Below are positions 1 to 5,264 of a stretch of 6,532 nucleotides of DNA, piece by piece; the first letter of the stretch is position 1; each line of letters opens with the position of its first letter. The position numbers and the translations under genes are program-made. The DNA is from Methanomicrobiales archaeon (GTDB taxonomy: Archaea; Halobacteriota; Methanomicrobia; Methanomicrobiales; Methanospirillaceae): assembly GCA_017883495.1 (NCBI GenBank), contig JADGNL010000129.1, positions 1 through 6,532 on the forward strand, read 5' to 3'. The notes beneath the pieces are model-generated. The model ran no database searches and was not told the origin of the DNA. It was given only the letters and a program-made list of their open reading frames with translations.

Positions 1-500
1 ACCTCGACGGCCTCCTCGACCTCGGCGACGGGTTGATGGCCCACGGCGGGCGCGAGGTCCGCGTGCGCGCCCTGCTCGACCGCCAGATCGGCGCGGGCGC
101 GCTCGCGCTCGGCATGACCGTGCTCCTGCTCGCCTGGTCCGGACTCGCGTCGTCCCCGTCGCTCCTCTGGGCCCTGCTTGCGGCCGAGGTCCTGGGCCGG
201 TTCGGCATGGCCCTCCTGACCGTGGTCGGCGCGCCCTTCCGCGAGGGGATCCAGAGCTACCTGCACGAGCGGGCGAGGCCGTGGTTCGTGCTGCCCGCGG
301 CCCTGCTCTGCCTCCCCCTCGCCCTCCTTCCCCTCCGTGTCCCCGCGCTCCTCGGGGGCGCGGGCGTTGCCGTTCTCATACCGCTCGCCGTGCTCGTTAT
401 CGGGCGGCGGCTCTTCGGCGGGGTCAACGGCGACCTCGTCGGCGCCTCCCACGAGCTCTGTCGGGCCGCCGTCCTCTGCGCGATCGCCCTCCTCGCCTGA
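1..500 (+). CDS. cobS: Cobalamin synthase CobS (adenosylcobinamide-GDP ribazoletransferase), 5'-truncated by the window edge
   Basis: CobS is the membrane enzyme that joins adenosylcobinamide-GDP to alpha-ribazole (or its phosphate) in the last steps of coenzyme B12 assembly. The reading frame is open from base 3 to a TGA at 498-500, giving 165 visible residues. The family is usually about 240-250 residues, so roughly the N-terminal third lies outside. The fragment opens with the family signature LDGLLDLGDGLMAHG, whose Asp residues belong to the conserved acidic motif. It then has several hydrophobic stretches and ends with the second typical motif GGVNGDLVGASHEL near fragment residues 139-152, just before the C-terminus. 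A TTG/ATG pair at 33-38 lies inside the conserved motif and is not the start. Methanogens make corrinoids for methyl transfer, so the gene is expected. Other cob genes probably lie upstream. Identification is firm from both motifs. Confidence 0.93.
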   Translation, partial: LDGLLDLGDGLMAHGGREVRVRALLDRQIGAGALALGMTVLLLAWSGLASSPSLLWALLAAEVLGRFGMALLTVVGAPFREGIQSYLHERARPWFVLPAALLCLPLALLPLRVPALLGGAGVAVLIPLAVLVIGRRLFGGVNGDLVGASHELCRAAVLCAIALLA

Positions 501-553
501 AGTTCGAGACGACGCGAACCGTTTTGTAGGGGGGCGCCTCATCTGATTCCACG

Positions 554-1429
554 ATGCAGCAGACGGACATGGGCGTGCAGGCCCGCGGCGGGGTCATCAC
601 CCAGGAGGACCCCAACCTTGTCACGATCCGGACGCGCCTGCCGGCCGGCGTGCTGAGCCTCGCCCAGTTCCGGGGGCTCTCCGAGATCGCCGAACGGTAC
701 GGCGCGGACCACCTCCACCTGACCACGCGGCAGACGGTCGAGATCCCGCACCTCGACCCGGCCCGGATCGAGGAGATCGCGCGCGACCTCGAGGCGAACG
801 GCACGCCCGTCGGGGCCGAGCACAACGAGGTGGTCAACGTCGTGGCCTGCCCGGGCACGGACCGGTGCAAGCTCGCGAACGTCGAGACGATCGAGCTCGC
901 GCGGACCATCGACGCAAAATTCTTCGGCAGGGAGATGCCGGTCAAGGTCAGGATCACCATCGCCGGCTGCCCGAACGGATGCAACAACGCGCTCCTCAAC
1001 GAGATCGGGATCATCGGCCGGATCCGGCCGGTCCGCACCCCCGGGCTCTGCACGGGCTGCGGCACCTGCGTCCACTACTGCCGCGAGAAGGCCGTCACGA
1101 TCCGGAACGGGGCCTGTATCCTCGACCAGGACCGGTGCGTCCTCTGCGGCATGTGCATCAAGTCGTGCCCGTACACCCTGATCCGCTCCGAAGACCGGCA
1201 CTACCTGGTCCTGGTGGGCGGGATGAGCGGCCGCCACCCGGCGGTCGGACGGGAGCTCGTCCGCGTCGACTCGCCCGAGAAGGTGGTCGAGGTCGTCGAC
1301 CGCATCGTCTACTGGATCTACCGGACCGCGCGCGAGGGCCGGCTCCTCGGCCAGCAGCTCGACGAGATGGGGTTCGACGCGTTCAAAGGCCGGATAGAGA
1401 AGGAGTTCGGCGCCCCTCAGAGCCCGTAG
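554..1429 (+). CDS. Sulfite/nitrite reductase-like siroheme iron-sulfur protein with a 2x[4Fe-4S] ferredoxin insert (Dsr-like protein of methanogens)
   Basis: A 291-residue protein. Residues about 18-86 form the ferredoxin-like half-domain of sulfite/nitrite reductases, with R28 and the TTRQT motif (57-61). The siroheme/[4Fe-4S] signature follows as C99-x5-C105 and C139-x3-C143 (ACPGTDRC and GCPNGC), with K131 and R133 just before the second pair. A bacterial-type ferredoxin domain is inserted next: C166, C169, C172, C176 and C195, C198, C201, C205 should carry two [4Fe-4S] clusters. Residues 215-291 complete the fold. The layout resembles AsrC and the C-terminal half of F420-dependent sulfite reductase, and matches the small Dsr-like proteins of methanogens. 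Reduction of sulfite, nitrite or a related substrate is plausible but the substrate is unknown. The usual CP after the first ferredoxin motif is CR. The ATG at 554 is the first possible start after an in-frame TAG at 527-529. No clear ribosome binding site is seen; ATG 569 is an alternative. The gene may be cotranscribed with cobS. Confidence 0.9.
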   Translation: MQQTDMGVQARGGVITQEDPNLVTIRTRLPAGVLSLAQFRGLSEIAERYGADHLHLTTRQTVEIPHLDPARIEEIARDLEANGTPVGAEHNEVVNVVACPGTDRCKLANVETIELARTIDAKFFGREMPVKVRITIAGCPNGCNNALLNEIGIIGRIRPVRTPGLCTGCGTCVHYCREKAVTIRNGACILDQDRCVLCGMCIKSCPYTLIRSEDRHYLVLVGGMSGRHPAVGRELVRVDSPEKVVEVVDRIVYWIYRTAREGRLLGQQLDEMGFDAFKGRIEKEFGAPQSP

Positions 1430-1719
1430 CGCGGGTTGTACCCCTCGTCCGCGTCGTCGTCGCACTCGACGGAGCTGCCGTCGCGTACGTAGGTGTTGAA
1501 CATCATCATGGCCTGCATCAGGTTCTCGTCGGGGGCCGTTCCCCGCCGTATCTCCTCGGCAGCGCGCCCCTGCGGATTCGGGATCAGGCGCCGCCCGACG
1601 CGGATCCCGGTGCAGTGGCGGCAGTACCCACAGTAGCGGTGGACCGACCGCTGTTCTCCTGCGCAATCGACGGAGGCCTTATCGCTCCCCGATTCCTTAT
1701 TCATCGCGAGCGTCTTCAT
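1417..1719 (-). CDS. Small cysteine-containing protein of unknown function (CxxCxxC motif, acidic C-terminal stretch)
   Basis: A 100-residue ORF on the minus strand that I do not recognise. It has a YCGYCRHCTG segment with C30, C33 and C36, plus single cysteines at 19 and 86. This could bind a metal or a cluster, but there are too few paired cysteines for a standard zinc ribbon. The middle contains a methionine-rich stretch (NLMQAMMMFNTYV, 66-78), then an acidic run (D87-D89, D91, E92) and a C-terminal YNPRYGL. Codon third positions are mostly G or C, as in the neighbouring real genes, and no competing gene covers 1430-1719; this is the main support for coding. Its last 13 bases overlap the 3' end of the convergent sulfite-reductase-like gene. 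The start could be ATG 1719 or ATG 1704; neither has a ribosome binding site. A TATTAT element about 30 bases upstream of 1719 favours 1719 with a very short leader. Confidence 0.68.
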   Translation of the reverse strand: MKTLAMNKESGSDKASVDCAGEQRSVHRYCGYCRHCTGIRVGRRLIPNPQGRAAEEIRRGTAPDENLMQAMMMFNTYVRDGSSVECDDDADEGYNPRYGL

Positions 1720-1734
1720 GGTTCAAGAGTATGG

Positions 1735-1748
1735 ATCCGCCGACGGAT
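1735..1748. repeat. Short inverted repeat in the leader of the minus-strand gene
   Basis: ATCCG at 1735-1739 and CGGAT at 1744-1748 form a perfect 5-base inverted repeat around a 4-base spacer. It lies 16 bases upstream of the minus-strand start at 1719 and touches the TATA-like element at 1747-1752. It could be a small operator, but arms this short also arise by chance. Confidence 0.25.
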
Positions 1749-1752
1749 AATA
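1747..1752 (-). promoter_or_regulatory. Weak TATA-like element for the minus-strand small gene
   Basis: Read on the minus strand the bases are TATTAT, in an otherwise GC-rich context. The element is centred about 30 bases before the ATG at 1719, the distance expected if transcription starts almost at the start codon. This fits the absence of a ribosome binding site there. The match to an archaeal box A is partial, so this is tentative. Confidence 0.35.
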
Positions 1753-1764
1753 GTCTGTTGTCGG

Positions 1765-1773
1765 TTCGCGAAT
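1765..1773 (+). repeat. First copy of a TTCRCGAAT repeat in the divergent control region
   Basis: TTCGCGAAT here recurs as TTCACGAAT at 1872-1880; with the preceding G the match is 9 of 10 bases. The first eight bases (TTCGCGAA) are a perfect palindrome. The core CGAAT also occurs at 1781-1785 and 1828-1832, so there are four copies within about 110 bases. The copies lie on both sides of the TATA box of the EF-1alpha gene. They may be regulator sites, but chance is not excluded. Confidence 0.3.
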
Positions 1774-1810
1774 TCAGGGCCGAATCGGAAAAAGAGCGCA
1801 TTGGACAGAT

Positions 1811-1818
1811 TTTATATA
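1811..1818 (+). promoter_or_regulatory. TATA box of the EF-1alpha/S10 unit
   Basis: TTTATATA is a consensus archaeal box A within the AT-richest part of the 1720-1892 intergenic region. A purine-rich stretch (GGAAAAAGAG, 1787-1796) precedes it by about 15 bases. With the usual 25-27-base spacing, transcription should start near 1838-1842, leaving a leader of about 50 bases before the ATG at 1893. A second AT-rich stretch at 1831-1840 (AATATGTAAT) is a weaker alternative that would give a start near 1861. Confidence 0.8.
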
Positions 1819-1871
1819 GATGCGTCTCGAATATGTAATACTCGCGTGAGACCGGACAGGATGCTGTACCG

Positions 1872-1880
1872 TTCACGAAT
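1872..1880 (+). repeat. Second copy of the TTCRCGAAT repeat, in the EF-1alpha leader
   Basis: TTCACGAAT differs at one base from TTCGCGAAT at 1765-1773. It sits directly before the GGAG ribosome binding site, inside the predicted mRNA leader. Here it could act at the RNA level or as a downstream operator. Support is the repeat alone. Confidence 0.25.
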
Positions 1881-1884
1881 GGAG
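1881..1884 (+). promoter_or_regulatory. Ribosome binding site of EF-1alpha
   Basis: GGAG lies 8 bases before the ATG at 1893 and matches the anti-Shine-Dalgarno end of archaeal 16S rRNA. It confirms the start, whose MAADKPH N-terminus is also the one I expect for this protein in related methanogens. Confidence 0.75.
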
Positions 1885-1892
1885 CAAGTATA

Positions 1893-3176
1893 ATGGCAGC
1901 TGACAAGCCTCACCTGAACCTGGCCGTCATCGGCCACATCGACCACGGAAAGTCGACGTTGGTCGGGCGACTGATGTTCGAGACCGGCGCGGTCCCGCCC
2001 CACATCATCGAGAACTACCGAAAGGAGGCCGAGTCCAAGGGCAAGGGCTCCTTCGAGTTCGCGTGGGTCATGGACAACCTCAAGGAGGAGCGCGAGCGCG
2101 GGATCACGATCGACATCGCCCACAAGCGGTTCGACACGGCGAAGTTCTACTTCACGGTCGTGGACTGCCCCGGCCACCGTGACTTCGTGAAGAACATGAT
2201 CACGGGCGCCTCCCAGGCCGACGCGGCCATCCTCGTGGTCGCCGCCCCCGATGGCGTCATGGAGCAGACCAAGGAGCACGTCTTCCTGGCCCGGACCCTC
2301 GGCATCCAGCAGCTGATCGTGGCCATCAACAAGATGGACATGGTCAACTACGACCAGAAGCGCTTCGAAGAGGTCAAGAAGGAGCTCTCGACGCTGATGC
2401 AGATGGTCGGGTACAAGCCCTCCGATACGCTCTTCATCCCGCTCTCCGCGTTCAAGGGCGCGAACATCTCGAAGAAGAACACCGGCGAGACCCCCTGGTA
2501 CACCGGCCCCACCCTCCTCGAGGCGCTCGACACGCTCAAGGAGCCGGAGAAGCCCACGGACAAGCCCCTCCGCGTCCCGATCCAGGACGTCTACTCGATC
2601 TCGGGTATCGGCACCGTGCCGGTCGGCCGCGTCGAGACCGGTATCATGAAGAAGGGAATGAAGGTCTCCTTCATGCCCGCCAACAAGGACGGCGAGATCA
2701 AGTCGATCGAGATGCACCACGAGGAGCAGCCCCAGGCGCTTCCCGGCGACAACATCGGCTTCAACGTCCGCGGCGTCGGCAAGAACGACATCCGCCGCGG
2801 CGACGTCTGCGGCCCCGCGGACGTCCCGCCCACGGTTGCGGAGACCTTCACGGCCCAGATCGTCGTGCTCCAGCACCCGTCCGCGATCACGGTCGGGTAC
2901 ACTCCGGTCTTCCACTGCCACACGGCGCAGATCGCCTGCACGTTCATCGAGCTCCAGAAGAAGCTCGACCCGCGCTCGGGCCAGACCAAGGAGGAGAACC
3001 CGACCTTCCTGAAGGCAGGCGATGCCGCGATCGTCAAGGTCCTGCCCTCGCGCCCGATGGTGATCGAGAACGTCAAGGAACTGCCGCAGCTCGGCCGGTT
3101 CGCGATCCGCGACATGGGCTCGACGATCGCTGCCGGCATGTGCATCTCGATCGAGCCCAAGCAGATGATCCGGTAA
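1893..3176 (+). CDS. tuf: Translation elongation factor EF-1alpha (aEF1A, EF-Tu orthologue)
   Basis: This GTPase delivers aminoacyl-tRNA to the ribosomal A site. The protein is complete at 427 residues, normal for archaea. The G domain spans about 1-215 and has all GTP-binding motifs: P-loop GHIDHGKS (14-21), switch I GITID (70-74), DCPGH (91-95) with the catalytic His95, NKMD (146-149) and SAFKG (185-189). Domain II is about 223-315, with the SGIGTVPVGRVETG segment (237-250). Domain III is about 316-427, including HTAQIACTF (343-351) and GRFAIRDMGSTIAAG (401-415). The P-loop variant with Ile and His matches what I recall of Methanosarcina EF-1alpha, so it is not aberrant. It has its own promoter and ribosome binding site and is followed by S10 after 20 bases, the classical archaeal order. 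EF-2, S7 and S12, which usually precede it, are absent upstream. Confidence 0.98.
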   Translation: MAADKPHLNLAVIGHIDHGKSTLVGRLMFETGAVPPHIIENYRKEAESKGKGSFEFAWVMDNLKEERERGITIDIAHKRFDTAKFYFTVVDCPGHRDFVKNMITGASQADAAILVVAAPDGVMEQTKEHVFLARTLGIQQLIVAINKMDMVNYDQKRFEEVKKELSTLMQMVGYKPSDTLFIPLSAFKGANISKKNTGETPWYTGPTLLEALDTLKEPEKPTDKPLRVPIQDVYSISGIGTVPVGRVETGIMKKGMKVSFMPANKDGEIKSIEMHHEEQPQALPGDNIGFNVRGVGKNDIRRGDVCGPADVPPTVAETFTAQIVVLQHPSAITVGYTPVFHCHTAQIACTFIELQKKLDPRSGQTKEENPTFLKAGDAAIVKVLPSRPMVIENVKELPQLGRFAIRDMGSTIAAGMCISIEPKQMIR

Positions 3177-3185
3177 TCCATTTTT

Positions 3186-3190
3186 GGTGA
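3186..3190 (+). promoter_or_regulatory. Ribosome binding site of rpsJ
   Basis: GGTGA, complementary to the UCACC at the 3' end of archaeal 16S rRNA, lies 6 bases before the ATG at 3197. It supports that start and separate initiation on the shared mRNA. Confidence 0.7.
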
Positions 3191-3196
3191 ACGGAC

Positions 3197-3505
3197 ATGC
3201 AAAAGGCACGCATTCGACTGACTGGCACTGATTATGCAAAGGTAGAGATGGTCTGCGACCGTATCCGCGAGATCGCGGAGCGCACGGGCGTGAACCTGGC
3301 CGGGCCGATCCCCCTGCCCACCAAGCGGCTCCTGGTCCCGATTCGGAAGAGCCCCGACGGTGAGGGGACGGCCACGTGGGACCGCTGGCAGATGCGGATC
3401 CACAAGCGCCTGATCGACATGGACGCCGACGAGCGCGCGCTCCGGCAGCTCATGCGGATCCAGGTGCCGAAGGACATCGGCATTGAGATCGTCCTGGAGA
3501 GCTGA
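3197..3505 (+). CDS. rpsJ: 30S ribosomal protein S10 (uS10)
   Basis: A structural protein of the small-subunit head, with a possible second role as the NusE-type partner in transcription-translation coupling. The 102-residue length is right for archaeal S10. Recognisable segments are KARIRLTGTD at the N-terminus (3-12), the loop motif GPIPLPTK (36-43), RIHKRLID (67-74) and VPKDIGIEI near the C-terminus (90-98). The gene starts 20 bases after the EF-1alpha stop and so forms an operon with it, as in most archaea. The stop codon is 10 bases before the start of the next gene, and that gene's ribosome binding site begins directly after the stop. No internal promoter is visible between these genes. 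Confidence 0.97.
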   Translation: MQKARIRLTGTDYAKVEMVCDRIREIAERTGVNLAGPIPLPTKRLLVPIRKSPDGEGTATWDRWQMRIHKRLIDMDADERALRQLMRIQVPKDIGIEIVLES

Positions 3506-3510
3506 GAGGT
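3506..3510 (+). promoter_or_regulatory. Ribosome binding site that fixes the GTG start of the glycosyltransferase gene
   Basis: GAGGT directly follows the rpsJ stop codon and is 5 bases before GTG 3516. This favours GTG 3516 over the in-frame ATG at 3483, which would lie inside rpsJ and has no comparable site. Confidence 0.75.
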
Positions 3511-3515
3511 ACGGC

Positions 3516-5210
3516 GTGCCTGCCGCTGAGGTCATTCCGACCATCCGGCGATATCTCTCTTTTGAAGCTCTCTTCGCCCTGGTGGTTCTCGCCACGGCAT
3601 TCGTCAGGTTCTACCACCTGAACCTGAAACTCTTTCACCACGACGAGGCGATTCACGCCTGGTTCAGCTACGAGCTCCTGACCAAGGGGACGTACACGTA
3701 CGACCCGATGTATCACGGGCCGATCATCTACTACATCACGGCCGGGATGTTCCGGCTCTTCGGGGACTCGGACCTCGTGGCCCGCATCGTGCCGGCCCTG
3801 CTCGGCGTGCTTATCGTCGTTCTCGTCTACTTCGTCTACCGCCTGGGCTACCTCGACAAGCGCCAGTCCCTCCTCGCCGGGCTGCTGATCATGATCTCGC
3901 CCGACCTGGTCTACTTCTCCCGCTTCCTCCGCCACGACATCTTCATGCTCTTCTTCACGTTCCTGTTCGTGGTCGCGACCCTCTACTACATCGAACGGAA
4001 GAAGCTCCGCTTTGCCGCGCTCATGGGCCTGGCCGCAGGCCTCGCGCTCTCGTGCAAGGAGGAGATGCCGCTCATCCTGATCCTGTTCGGGGTCTACTTC
4101 CTCTACCTGATCGTGCGGAAGAAGGTGACGCTGCCGCCGTGGAAGACCGTTGCCCGCGACTTCGGGGTCGCAATCCTGATCGCCGCGGGGGTGATGATCG
4201 TGCTCTACTCGTTCTTCGGGCTGCACATCGACACCCTCTGGACGGGGCCGGTCAAGGCGATCGAGCACTGGCTCGCCATGCACAACGAGCAGCGCCTGGG
4301 CGGGCCGCCGTACTTCTACCTGCTCCTCTTCGGCCTGTACGAGGTGCCGATCGTGATCCTGGCCGGGGCCTCGGTCGTCTCGTACGCCGTGGTCCGGCTC
4401 TGGCGCGGCCGGCGTCGTGACCGCGTCGCCGCGGCCGCGGCGGAGATCGACGCGATGGCCGGCGTCGCCCCCGTAGCGCCCGTCGCGCCGAAGGTCCCGG
4501 TCTTCGACCGCCGGGACGAGTTCTTCAAGTTCTGCCTGGTCTGGATGGCCGGGACCATGCTGATGTACGCGTATATCGGCGAGAAGGTCCCCTGGCTGAT
4601 CATCCAGCAGCTCCTGCCCATGTGCCTCGCGGCCACCTGGTGCCTGCGCTCGAAGCCGCCGGAGGAGCGCATGGTCAGGCACAACGCCTGGAAGTGGGTG
4701 ACGATCGCGTTCCTGCTCTTCAGCATCTTCGCGCCCGTCTACGGGTTCGGCCTCCTCTACACGACCAACCACGTCCAGTTCGTGCGCGAGGACATCTCCG
4801 AGCCGATCGTCCAGGTGCAGAACTCGGAGGACCTCCGGGGCCTCTTCAGCGACATGGACGCGGCGAACAAGGTCGTGATCGCGAGCCAGAACTACTGGCC
4901 CCTCCCATGGTACTATCGTGGGGATAGATGGGACAAGGTCCAGTTCTACGGCAACAAGATCGACGAAAATTCGGTCCTCTCGCAGAACGCGGACGTGGTC
5001 ATCGCCGACTCGGGGACCTCGTACGACTCCCTGCCGGGATACGACAAGCGCACGATCAAGCTCAACTACTGGTTCAGCTGGTACGACAACCAGGACCGGA
5101 TCCCGGAGTACTACTTCAAGCGCGACGGCAAGCTCGGGTCCATGAACCTCGACGTCTTCACAAGGACGGCGTCGTCCGCGACCGTGGTGCCCCCGGTCCC
5201 GCTCGGTTGA
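3516..5210 (+). CDS. GT-C-type polytopic membrane glycosyltransferase, TIGR03663/Agl23-like family
   Basis: A 564-residue protein (GTG start) related to dolichyl-phosphate-mannose protein mannosyltransferases (PMT_2/GT39-like, GT-C fold). Such enzymes transfer sugars from lipid-phosphate donors on the outer face of the membrane. The family's invariant residues are present in the first outside loop: the dipeptide D43-E44 and the tripeptide HGP (67-69), followed by arginines such as R90, R136 and R139. Roughly ten to twelve membrane segments lie between about 14 and 415. The motif GEKVPWL (355-361) is also typical. An Ala/Pro/Val linker (about 303-330) separates two membrane blocks. Residues 416-564 form a soluble, probably extracytoplasmic domain with WPLPWYYRG (461-469). 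Homologues are annotated as linked to N-glycosylation or flippase activity in archaea, but donor and acceptor are unknown. It follows rpsJ by 10 bases and is probably cotranscribed with it. Confidence 0.88.
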   Translation: MPAAEVIPTIRRYLSFEALFALVVLATAFVRFYHLNLKLFHHDEAIHAWFSYELLTKGTYTYDPMYHGPIIYYITAGMFRLFGDSDLVARIVPALLGVLIVVLVYFVYRLGYLDKRQSLLAGLLIMISPDLVYFSRFLRHDIFMLFFTFLFVVATLYYIERKKLRFAALMGLAAGLALSCKEEMPLILILFGVYFLYLIVRKKVTLPPWKTVARDFGVAILIAAGVMIVLYSFFGLHIDTLWTGPVKAIEHWLAMHNEQRLGGPPYFYLLLFGLYEVPIVILAGASVVSYAVVRLWRGRRRDRVAAAAAEIDAMAGVAPVAPVAPKVPVFDRRDEFFKFCLVWMAGTMLMYAYIGEKVPWLIIQQLLPMCLAATWCLRSKPPEERMVRHNAWKWVTIAFLLFSIFAPVYGFGLLYTTNHVQFVREDISEPIVQVQNSEDLRGLFSDMDAANKVVIASQNYWPLPWYYRGDRWDKVQFYGNKIDENSVLSQNADVVIADSGTSYDSLPGYDKRTIKLNYWFSWYDNQDRIPEYYFKRDGKLGSMNLDVFTRTASSATVVPPVPLG

Positions 5211-5218
5211 GCCCTCCC

Positions 5219-5224
5219 TTTTTT
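5219..5224 (+). terminator. Oligo-T terminator after the EF-1alpha/S10/glycosyltransferase unit
   Basis: Six consecutive T residues follow a pyrimidine-rich stretch (CCCTCCC) and begin 9 bases after the TGA at 5208-5210. Archaeal RNA polymerase terminates at such T tracts without needing a hairpin. The next promoter begins a few bases further on, which supports a transcription-unit boundary here. Confidence 0.6.
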
Positions 5225-5235
5225 ACCTCAATCCA

Positions 5236-5243
5236 TTTATAAA
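5236..5243 (+). promoter_or_regulatory. TATA box of the MarC-family gene, placed for a leaderless mRNA
   Basis: TTTATAAA, followed by another A, is a consensus archaeal box A. Its centre lies about 25 bases before the ATG at 5265, the usual distance to the transcription start. Transcription should therefore begin at or next to the start codon. The bases in between (CCCACCTCTCC) contain no ribosome binding site, as expected for leaderless translation. Confidence 0.78.
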
Positions 5244-5264
5244 AGAAACGCCCACCTCTCCGTG

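Noticed and set aside
539..1666. Long minus-strand open frame (375 codons) opposite the reductase-like gene
   Set aside because: It is Arg/Asp/Leu-rich low-complexity translation typical of the antisense of GC-rich genes, shows no motif, and conflicts with the well-supported plus-strand protein.
865..1893. Plus-strand open frame of 342 codons in another frame through 865-1893
   Set aside because: Its first half is an out-of-frame reading of the siroheme protein (Arg/Pro/His-rich), and the rest covers the minus-strand small gene and the control region. No motif is seen.
1697..1906. Minus-strand 69-codon open frame across the EF-1alpha promoter
   Set aside because: It covers the TATA box, the ribosome binding site and the start of EF-1alpha and shows no recognisable features. 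The region is better explained as a control region.
1893..1960. EF-1alpha P-loop GHIDHGKS as an unusual variant
   Set aside because: The Ile and His at these positions match what I recall of related methanogen EF-1alpha proteins, so it is not an anomaly.
1812..3239. Minus-strand 475-codon open frame opposite EF-1alpha
   Set aside because: It is a mirror frame of a strongly biased GC-rich gene, with repetitive Arg/Asp/Leu/Val composition.
3483..3515. Upstream ATG at 3483 as start of the glycosyltransferase
   Set aside because: It lies inside rpsJ, lacks a ribosome binding site, and adds a non-membrane MRSSWRAERYG extension. GTG 3516 has GAGGT at 5-base spacing.
3450..4772. Minus-strand 440-codon open frame opposite the glycosyltransferase
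   Set aside because: It is Glu/Asp/His/Arg-rich low complexity without domains, an antisense shadow of a membrane protein gene.
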